Assembly: GCA_003695505.1 (NCBI GenBank)
Contig: RFIY01000275.1
Coordinates: 1-13,648, forward strand
From: Candidatus Dadabacteria bacterium
GTDB lineage: Bacteria; J088
DNA: 13,648 nt
Direction of reading: 5' to 3'
Shown: in pieces, positions 1 through 5,665 of the stretch
Layout: the number at the start of each line of letters is the position of its first letter
How positions within the stretch are numbered: the first letter of the stretch is position 1
Translations under genes and position numbers: made by a program
The notes under the pieces: model-generated
Seen by the model: only the letters and a program-made list of their open reading frames with translations
What the model was told of the DNA's origin: nothing
The model's database searches: none

Positions 1-163
1 GTACCCGATAGCCATCCGTCAACCGCTCGGCCACTGGTCGCCAGGCTTCGGCGAAGTCGAGATAGCCGTGTTGTATCAGCACGGTCGGGGCATCGGGCAC
101 AGGCGCCGGGTATTCGAGAACATTGAGCCGCAGGCCGGCGTGGTCGATCAGGTGCCTGCGCAT
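1..163 (-). CDS. Alpha/beta hydrolase, N-terminal fragment (cut by window edge)
   Basis: Only the first 54 codons are inside the window; the gene continues beyond position 1. The visible protein starts MRRHLIDHAGLRLNVLEY and then reads VLIQHGYLDFAEAWRPVAE. This is the typical start of an alpha/beta hydrolase: a beta strand, then the His-Gly pair of the oxyanion region, then a helix of the form D-x-x-x-x-W-x-x-V-A. The nucleophile, acid and catalytic histidine lie outside, so the substrate cannot be inferred. The ATG is separated from the TGA of the antiporter gene by one base, and there is no good ribosome binding site, only a weak GAG, which suggests translation coupled to the antiporter. 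It is the last visible gene of the five-gene minus-strand unit. Other members of the fold (esterase, dehalogenase, epoxide hydrolase) remain possible. Confidence 0.6.
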   Translation of the reverse strand, partial: MRRHLIDHAGLRLNVLEYPAPVPDAPTVLIQHGYLDFAEAWRPVAERLTDGYRV

Positions 164-164
164 G

Positions 165-2459
165 TCAGAATACGGTCTCACCGGTGCGCCGGCGTTTGGC
201 CTTGCGAAGCAGGACGCGCAGCTCTTCTGGTCCGCGTGCACCGAGCCAGCCACGCTCGATCTGGTTGTCCTGAAAGATCTGGGCGATGGCCGACAGGGCT
301 TTCAGATGAAGGCTGCGGCGGTCACGAGAGGCCGCCGTCGCAAAAAAAGCGTGGACGGAGGCGGCTGAACCGTCATCCGAAGTCGCCATGGGGATACCGG
401 ATTGCGAGCGAACGATCACAAAACCGAACTGGTCACGTCCGGCGACGATGACGTGCGGCACCGCGAGTCCCGGAGCGAGGACCGTGCTGTCCGCCCGCTC
501 CCGGTCGCGCAGTCCGGCGAGAATGGATTCACGCGAGGCGCTGACCTGTTCGGCGAGGTGGTCGGCGATGATGCTGAAGCAGGTTTCCGCATCGGCCTGC
601 TCGTTGAGATCGAGGATCGTGGCGTTCTGAACGAGTGCGTCAAATTCATCTTCCGGAAGTTCCTCGCTCTGTGTGCGCAGGGCGACGCCATGAACGACGT
701 CCCCGGGTTCCAGGGTGTCGAATTCCTGGAAGAAGTAGCGTTGTCCCTGGCGTTCGACGACGAGCGGCAGTACCGGGCGCCGCACATAGAGGCGATCCAC
801 GAACTGATCTCGCGTCGCGCGCTGCTCCACCGGCCAGGTCTCGACGCGGGTACGGTCGTGCTCGATCCAGTGATCCCAGTCGTTCAGGTCGAAGGCGCCG
901 GGCGTAAACAGCTCGATCTGCAGGTCCTGCAGCAACGAATCCGTGTCGCTCCTTGCCCCTGTATCGACGTAGGCCCAGGCATGCGGCACGCGGAACAGCG
1001 TCGCTGCGTGCTGTGCGGCATAGACGTTGAGCTGCGTGTTCGGCGTGATCGCAATGAAATGCTCGGCCTGCCCGGCATTGGCTTCCTGGAGGATGTCTTC
1101 ATCCAGTGCGTTCCCGCAGACGGCCTCGAGTCCCGCCCTGGTCGCGGCTGCGCAATGTTCGGCATTGATGTCGATCACGACGACCGGGCGGGTTTCGGCC
1201 AGGGTCGACGCCAGCGTCAGCGCCGTCGGTGTGCCACCAACGATCACGATCTTGTCACGCAGTGACGCTTCGACGAGCTGATCGTGGCGGCGCAGCCAGC
1301 GCACGCCGACCTTGAGTCCGACCGGCACAAACGTCATCGAGGCTAGTGCGAGGAAGACCAGCGACGAAAAAATCGTACCGTCGATCAGGCCGGCTTCGAG
1401 CGCGACGCCGGCAATGACCAGATCAAGCGCGCCCCGCCCGTTCATGCCGACACCCAGCACGACGCCTTCGCGCCAGAACGAAAGATTGGGCACCCAGGCA
1501 AGCAGGACGCCGCACAGCTTCGCCGCAAACGCCACCGCGATCAATGCCAGCGGCAGACCGATATTACCCAGTACGGACAGGTCGACCGCGAAACCGGACT
1601 GTACAAAAAAGATCGGCGCCAGAAAGCCGATCGACAGATCGTGCACGAGCTCGCTCAGCTCATGGGACTGACGCAGGCCGACGAAGCGCTCATCGAAAAA
1701 CAGGCCGGCGAGAAAGGCGCCAAGCAGCGCGTGAAGTCCTGCCGTCTCGGCCATCTCGGCGTAACACAGTCCAACAAGCAGGACGATCGTAAACTGCGCC
1801 GTTCGGCCCGTGATGCCCAGCCGCTCCAGCGCCGGTCCGAGGCGCGGCAGAACAATCAGTCCGACGGCGATCGCCGCGGTAAAGAACACGAGGATCTTGC
1901 CGATCAGCGGCCAGGCCGTGGACCAGTGCAGGTCGGCAATGGCGCCACCGACGCTGGCGAGCGCAGTAAAAAGAATCAGCGCCAGGGTGTCCGAGACCAG
2001 TGCACCGGTCGTCAGAATGGTTGCCAGGCGTGTGTTCATCAGCCCCAGATCGACGAGCAGGCGACTGCCGACGGCCAGAGACGTGACACCGGCGGCACAG
2101 CCGGCGACCAGGGCGGTGCTTGCAGAAAAGCCTGTCGCGCGAAGCAATGCCGCGACCGCAATCAACGGGATCACAAAGCCGGTGACGGCGGCAAACAGCG
2201 CGAGCGGTCCGCTGCGCTGCATTTCGCGAATGTTGATCTCCATGCCGATGTACAGCATCATCAGAAAAACGCCGACTTCGCTGAGCACATAGACGCCGGC
2301 GTCCGGTTCGAGGATGCCAAGGATTGGAGGGCCGAACACGATTCCGGCGAGCAGTTCGCCGAGGATCGCCGGAAAGCCAAGGCGGCTCGCGATCGCGCCC
2401 ATGGTCCAGGCGCAGAACAGCACCAGCAGGATGTTGACGAACGAAAATTCGACAGCCAT
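165..2459 (-). CDS. CPA2 (Kef-type) cation:proton antiporter with RCK domain and C-terminal PTS EIIA-like domain
   Basis: A 764-residue inner-membrane protein predicted to exchange a monovalent cation (K+ or Na+) for protons. Residues 1-390 are hydrophobic and match the Na+/H+ exchanger fold of the Kef group: LGFPAILGELLAGIVFGP near 27-44, a membrane Asp at 157, GLHALLGAFLAGLFF at 241-255 and NGRGALDLVIA at 340-350. Residues 402-500 form a TrkA-N/RCK Rossmann domain ending its second strand in an acidic residue (VVVID, 426-430), but the glycine motif is degenerate (GGTPTA in place of GxGxxG). A TrkA-C-like stretch lies at about 555-600. Residues 612-760 resemble PTS EIIA of the fructose/nitrogen class; LAPGLAVPH puts the phospho-accepting His at 669. 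In E. coli, EIIA-Ntr controls K+ transport through TrkA and KdpD, so a fused copy suggests in-cis control. The gene follows the exonuclease after 2 bp. Its ribosome binding site is weak. Ion specificity is not readable from sequence. Confidence 0.88.
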   Translation of the reverse strand: MAVEFSFVNILLVLFCAWTMGAIASRLGFPAILGELLAGIVFGPPILGILEPDAGVYVLSEVGVFLMMLYIGMEINIREMQRSGPLALFAAVTGFVIPLIAVAALLRATGFSASTALVAGCAAGVTSLAVGSRLLVDLGLMNTRLATILTTGALVSDTLALILFTALASVGGAIADLHWSTAWPLIGKILVFFTAAIAVGLIVLPRLGPALERLGITGRTAQFTIVLLVGLCYAEMAETAGLHALLGAFLAGLFFDERFVGLRQSHELSELVHDLSIGFLAPIFFVQSGFAVDLSVLGNIGLPLALIAVAFAAKLCGVLLAWVPNLSFWREGVVLGVGMNGRGALDLVIAGVALEAGLIDGTIFSSLVFLALASMTFVPVGLKVGVRWLRRHDQLVEASLRDKIVIVGGTPTALTLASTLAETRPVVVIDINAEHCAAATRAGLEAVCGNALDEDILQEANAGQAEHFIAITPNTQLNVYAAQHAATLFRVPHAWAYVDTGARSDTDSLLQDLQIELFTPGAFDLNDWDHWIEHDRTRVETWPVEQRATRDQFVDRLYVRRPVLPLVVERQGQRYFFQEFDTLEPGDVVHGVALRTQSEELPEDEFDALVQNATILDLNEQADAETCFSIIADHLAEQVSASRESILAGLRDRERADSTVLAPGLAVPHVIVAGRDQFGFVIVRSQSGIPMATSDDGSAASVHAFFATAASRDRRSLHLKALSAIAQIFQDNQIERGWLGARGPEELRVLLRKAKRRRTGETVF

Positions 2460-2461
2460 AT

Positions 2462-3292
2462 TCAGGAATCGAGCTCCTCGGCCAGATGTCGGCGACTGCG
2501 GCCGGGGCGCCAGTCACGCAGGGCTTGTCCGTACGCCTGAACATCGTCGCGCGGGTCTGCCAGCAACATTTCGGTCAGGGTTGTCTGGATCCGCTCGAAG
2601 GTAAACGGGTCGAAGCGGCCGGTACTGTGTTGCCAGGCGACATAAAGCAGCAGCGTATTGAGCGCGTCGAGTTCGCAGTACGTCTCGACGATGTCCCATT
2701 CGTTGCGGGCGATGTGCTGAAAGACACGGTGCCCTTCCGTTACGGTTTTTCCCGGCAGACCGATGATCTGACACATTTCATCGAGCCCGACGCGATCCCC
2801 GCCGTACGAAGCCAGCACGTCCATCAGGTCGGTATGCAGGCTGCCATAGCGGTGCTGGTAGTTGTCCCACTTGTCACCGGCTGCGTAGTACGGTGATGCA
2901 TCGATGCCATGCAGCATCGCGCGGTAGCGGATCACGGGCAGGTCAAAGCTGTGACCGTTCCAGGAAACGAGCGTTGGATAGCCGCCACGGCGCAGGACGG
3001 TGAAAAATGCTTCGAGCAACGCGCCCTCGTCGAGCCGATCCTCGCCAATGCTGTCCAGCTTGAAGCGAACCTGACCGAGTTGTATGTCCAGCCAGGCGAT
3101 CGAAATGGTAACGATGCGGTGATATGGCGGCTTCAGAAAATCGGTGCGGCCATCGGTCTGTTCGAGGCGCTGGGCAAGCATCTGTTCGGCAACCTCGACG
3201 AAGCTGCCCTCGAAGCCGAACACACGCCGACCGACCTCGGTATCGGGGACGGTCTCGATGTCGAACGCCGCAATTGCGGTGTGAATACTCAT
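2462..3292 (-). CDS. DEDDy 3'-5' exonuclease, PolB-associated type (PF10108-like)
   Basis: A 276-residue cytoplasmic exonuclease predicted to remove nucleotides from 3' ends using two metal ions. All three Exo motifs of the DEDD superfamily are visible: ExoI AFDIET (Asp11, Glu13), ExoII WNGHSFDLPV (Asp117) and ExoIII YCELDAL (Tyr205, Asp209). The Tyr-x3-Asp spacing makes it the DEDDy subgroup. The region 45-60 with KPPYHRIV and the motif SLHTDLMDVL near 151-160 fit the 'predicted 3'-5' exonuclease related to the exonuclease domain of PolB', which occurs as a stand-alone protein without a polymerase. Length is normal for that group. The ATG overlaps the TGA of the CNB gene in an ATGA, so the start is fixed by coupling; a GGA lies directly before it but no well-spaced ribosome binding site. 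The natural substrate (DNA or RNA) is unknown. Its place beside a CNB protein and an ion antiporter is unexpected for a repair enzyme. Confidence 0.85.
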   Translation of the reverse strand: MSIHTAIAAFDIETVPDTEVGRRVFGFEGSFVEVAEQMLAQRLEQTDGRTDFLKPPYHRIVTISIAWLDIQLGQVRFKLDSIGEDRLDEGALLEAFFTVLRRGGYPTLVSWNGHSFDLPVIRYRAMLHGIDASPYYAAGDKWDNYQHRYGSLHTDLMDVLASYGGDRVGLDEMCQIIGLPGKTVTEGHRVFQHIARNEWDIVETYCELDALNTLLLYVAWQHSTGRFDPFTFERIQTTLTEMLLADPRDDVQAYGQALRDWRPGRSRRHLAEELDS

Positions 3293-3837
3293 TCCAGATC
3301 GTCTACCTCGTCCATGCCGACGCTGACGAACCCGGGCGTCAGGTGACGCAGCCGTTCCTTGAGTTCCATGATCGACTTGTACGGCTGGGCGTAGATCTCG
3401 ATCAGGCGGTTGTTCGTATCGGCCAGCCGGTCACTCAGACTGCCGGCGATCCAGCGCATCACCTTGTAGGCCGCCGCGCTGCCGCTGCTGGCCAGCGCGT
3501 CGAGATCGCTGCCCTGCATTTCCCAGAGTACGGACGGGAAGATGGCCACGACCCTTGCGCTGCGGGGGGCATTGCGCAGGAAGGCCATTTCACCGATCAC
3601 GGTCGGCGCGTCCAGTTTCGCGAGCATTTCGTACTGGCCGGGTGTCGTTGCACGCTCGACCGAGATCCGGCCCAGATGCAGAAAGTAGCAGGACTGCCCT
3701 GGATCCCCTTCCGCGAACAGCTCTTCTCCGGGCGCGAGCTCGATCGTTTCGAGGCGCTCGGCAATCTGGTCCAGCTCTTCGGGGGTCAGGTCGGCGAAGA
3801 TCGGAAAACGTCTGAGGGTGACACGATCAGGCTGCAT
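3289..3837 (-). CDS. Stand-alone cyclic-nucleotide-binding domain protein
   Basis: A 182-residue protein with one CNB domain (about 10-115) followed by a helical tail. Visible hallmarks are LRRFPIFADLTPEELDQIA at the start, the glycines of the beta roll (EGDPGQSCYFLHLGRISV, 43-60) and the phosphate-binding cassette GEMAFLRNAPRSARV at 82-96, with Glu83 and Arg92 in the positions that hold ribose and cyclic phosphate in cAMP/cGMP binders. No helix-turn-helix follows, so this is not a CRP/FNR transcription factor; it also has no kinase, cyclase or membrane segment. It presumably passes a ligand signal to a partner, perhaps a product of the same operon (inference). The start has a strong site, AGAGGA five bases before ATG (plus-strand positions 3843-3848), inside the end of the upstream gene, which it overlaps by 11 bp. 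Ligand identity (cAMP, cGMP or other) is open. Confidence 0.85.
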   Translation of the reverse strand: MQPDRVTLRRFPIFADLTPEELDQIAERLETIELAPGEELFAEGDPGQSCYFLHLGRISVERATTPGQYEMLAKLDAPTVIGEMAFLRNAPRSARVVAIFPSVLWEMQGSDLDALASSGSAAAYKVMRWIAGSLSDRLADTNNRLIEIYAQPYKSIMELKERLRHLTPGFVSVGMDEVDDLE

Positions 3838-5329
3838 CGGTGTCCTCTTGCCAGAAACGGTTCAACAGCGAACGCGCGTGGGCTTCGTCGAAGGGAACAT
3901 CGTGCAGGTCTGCGCGCTGATTGATATGACTGAGGGTGGTTTCGAGAAAAATGCGGAAATGCTCGAGGCTGCGACCCACTTCGCGGGCGCGGGCCGGGTT
4001 GTCGAAGGTCTCCTGCTCCAGGCGTTGCAGCCCCGAGATGAAATTCGCGAACGCTTCGTGGTCGGCGGCGCGGACGAGCTGGAAACTGGCTTCAACAAAA
4101 TAGGTCAGGAAGGCAAGCAGTCCGTCGAAGCGGCGCCGTCGTTCCGTTGCCGTGGCGTCTTCATCGCCAAAGAGCGCGATCATTCGCTTCAGCAGCTCGT
4201 GGAAGATCCAGATGTCTTCGCGCAATTTTCGCGACTGCTCGCGACGGCTGATGAAGTCGGTGAAGATGTCCTTCCCTTCGACATCGGGCAGGACGGTGTT
4301 GATCAGCAGGACAACGGTCTGTTGCAGAAAGGTATGCAGCAGTCCCTGCGTGGCTTCGAGCCCGGAACGCAGATGCGGCGTGCTGGTCGTCTGCGAGAAA
4401 TCGAGCAACAGTTGTTCAAAGACCTTGCGTGATTCGAGCGAAAGCTGAAATGCAAACGCATCGACGCGCTCCAGCAGCGCCGCTTCGGCCTCATTGGTCG
4501 CGCCGTTCGGGAAAAAACGTCGGGGCAGCGTCACCTCGAGGTATGGAATCAACGTGCGAAAATCACTGCGGAGCAGCGCCAGGTAGGGCAGTGCGTCGTA
4601 GAGCTCATCCCGCAGCGCCGCATCGGGCCGTAGCCAGCCGAGTACGCGAAGGTAACGATTCAGCGTCAGGATCAATACGCTCAGGGCCCGTCGCATTTCT
4701 TCTGACGGCGCGTCGCGGACGGCGTGTTGTAGCAACGGGTGCTCGACGCGATCGTAGACCACGTTGAACTGTCGCGACTTCAGCGGATTGAAGTAGCGGT
4801 TCTGCAGGATCATCGAGGTGTACTGGTGCCCAAGCGCGCGAAATGGATTCAGCGAAACGTGGTCCGCGGCCAGCAGACCGGAGCTGAGCTGGACGAGGCT
4901 GCGAAGGCCGATCTGCAGCAGGTACAGGCTTTCGAGCGGCGTTTCCTGCTGCAGGTGGCGTGCAAGCAATTGATCGCGCTCACTGTCGCTGACCAGCTCC
5001 GTTTCAACGTAGCTGCGAAACACGAAGGCAGAGGTGTCGGTTTCGTCGAGGACGCTCTGGGCCCACTGCAGCAACTGGCGCAGGAAGCGGTCAGCGACCT
5101 GGATCTCGATGCGCAGGTCGTCGCCGATCGAGACGTGGCCGCTGCGCCGGTGTGGATGGTTTTGCAGATTGAAAAACCGGTCCAGCGCGCGGATCGTCGT
5201 TTCGAACCGAAATAGCAGCGCGTCGGCGTCCTCAACGGGCACCGACGCCAGCCATTCGCGCTTGCGGCGCTCGATCCCGTCGTCGAATCCGTTGCGGGCG
5301 TCTTCTGGCAGTGCGTTATCCATTCGCAT
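3827..5329 (-). CDS. Conserved-looking helical protein of unknown function, first gene of the operon
   Basis: I do not recognise this 500-residue protein. It appears soluble and almost wholly alpha-helical, with no signal peptide and no clear membrane segment. Charged N-terminal helices (15-55) are followed by a basic His/Arg patch (NHPHRRSGH, 57-65), many regularly spaced leucines, and stretches that look constrained: NRYFNPLKSRQFNVVYDRVE at 177-196, SDFRTLIPYLEVTLPRRFFP at 255-274, and LLINTVLPDVEGKDIFTDFI at 341-360. No nucleotide-binding loop, metal motif or known catalytic signature is visible. Intact length, in-phase codon use and the downstream overlaps support a real gene. Start choice is uncertain: ATG at 5329 or the third codon, ATG at 5323, which has GGA five bases upstream and would lie almost at the start of the transcript if the TATACT at 5332-5337 is the -10. 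As first gene of the CNB-exonuclease-antiporter unit it may be a scaffold or signalling partner; that is inference only. Confidence 0.8.
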   Translation of the reverse strand: MRMDNALPEDARNGFDDGIERRKREWLASVPVEDADALLFRFETTIRALDRFFNLQNHPHRRSGHVSIGDDLRIEIQVADRFLRQLLQWAQSVLDETDTSAFVFRSYVETELVSDSERDQLLARHLQQETPLESLYLLQIGLRSLVQLSSGLLAADHVSLNPFRALGHQYTSMILQNRYFNPLKSRQFNVVYDRVEHPLLQHAVRDAPSEEMRRALSVLILTLNRYLRVLGWLRPDAALRDELYDALPYLALLRSDFRTLIPYLEVTLPRRFFPNGATNEAEAALLERVDAFAFQLSLESRKVFEQLLLDFSQTTSTPHLRSGLEATQGLLHTFLQQTVVLLINTVLPDVEGKDIFTDFISRREQSRKLREDIWIFHELLKRMIALFGDEDATATERRRRFDGLLAFLTYFVEASFQLVRAADHEAFANFISGLQRLEQETFDNPARAREVGRSLEHFRIFLETTLSHINQRADLHDVPFDEAHARSLLNRFWQEDTDAA

Positions 5330-5347
5330 CCAGTATATCGGTACTGG
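5330..5347. promoter_or_regulatory. Inverted repeat overlapping a candidate minus-strand -10 box
   Basis: The sequence CCAGTA, six bases, TACTGG forms a perfect dyad immediately upstream of the orphan gene. On the minus strand the hexamer TATACT (5332-5337, five of six matches to the sigma-70 -10 consensus) sits inside it. No good -35 is visible at the expected distance. Transcription from this box would start near 5325, leaving a leader of zero to a few bases before the ATG at 5323. A 6-6-6 dyad over a -10 box is the usual layout of a repressor operator, but no regulator gene is nearby, and a chance dyad of this size is possible. Confidence 0.3.
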
Positions 5348-5407
5348 CTTTCCGTTATCCCGTGCCAGGGCGAGGCTCGCTTGCGGCGTCGCGGAACAGG
5401 CGTCACA

Positions 5408-5665
5408 ATGTTCGGCATGGGTGATTCAATGACCAAACGCCTCTGGCGCGCGCTCGGTCTTCGCGGAACGCTGGTCGTGTTTCTGTTGCTGCTGGTTGGC
5501 ATCGTCGGCCTGCAGAACATGGAGCCGTTCGATATCGACTTTCTGTTCTGGGACCTGATCCAGGTGTCCAAACTGTACTTCATCCTCGCCGATTTCGGAC
5601 TCGGGATCATCGCCGGGTTGTTGATCGGCTGGATGCTGATGCGCAGGCCCGGGCGCAGCGAATGA
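5408..5665 (+). CDS. LapA-like (DUF1049) small inner-membrane protein
   Basis: A small protein of 85 residues from the ATG at 5408, or 78 from the ATG at 5429. It has two hydrophobic helices: one in LRGTLVVFLLLLVGIVGLQN and one in LADFGLGIIAGLLIGWMLM, with the short segment MEPFDIDFLFWDLIQVSKLY between them. This two-helix layout, with an N/E-x-F-x-I-D-F motif after the first helix, is the DUF1049/LapA pattern; LapA acts with LapB in controlling LPS synthesis in enterobacteria. Here no lapB follows. The reading frame is open further upstream to an ATG at 5381, but AGG seven bases before 5408 and GGTG before 5429 favour the later starts. The stop overlaps the ATG of the next gene (ATGA), so the two are probably translated together. 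It diverges from the minus-strand operon. Family assignment is good; role in LPS assembly is not shown by the context. Confidence 0.75.
   Translation: MFGMGDSMTKRLWRALGLRGTLVVFLLLLVGIVGLQNMEPFDIDFLFWDLIQVSKLYFILADFGLGIIAGLLIGWMLMRRPGRSE

Noticed and set aside
402-1265. 287-codon plus-strand open frame opposite the antiporter gene
   Set aside because: It is antisense to a gene with clear family motifs; long antisense frames are expected in GC-rich DNA. Its translation shows no domain and is rich in Arg, Gly and Asp.
1641-2540. 299-codon plus-strand open frame
   Set aside because: Opposite the membrane part of the antiporter; the translation is a low-complexity Gln/Arg/Asp-rich product typical of a reversed hydrophobic gene.
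3289-3837. CNB protein as a CRP/FNR transcription regulator
   Set aside because: The chain ends in a helical tail without a helix-turn-helix, so DNA binding of the CRP type is not supported.
165-5329. Interpretation of the operon as a CBASS or Thoeris-like antiphage system
   Set aside because: No cyclic-oligonucleotide synthase, TIR, SLOG, SAVED or Cap-type protein is present, and the exonuclease and antiporter look like chromosomal housekeeping families.
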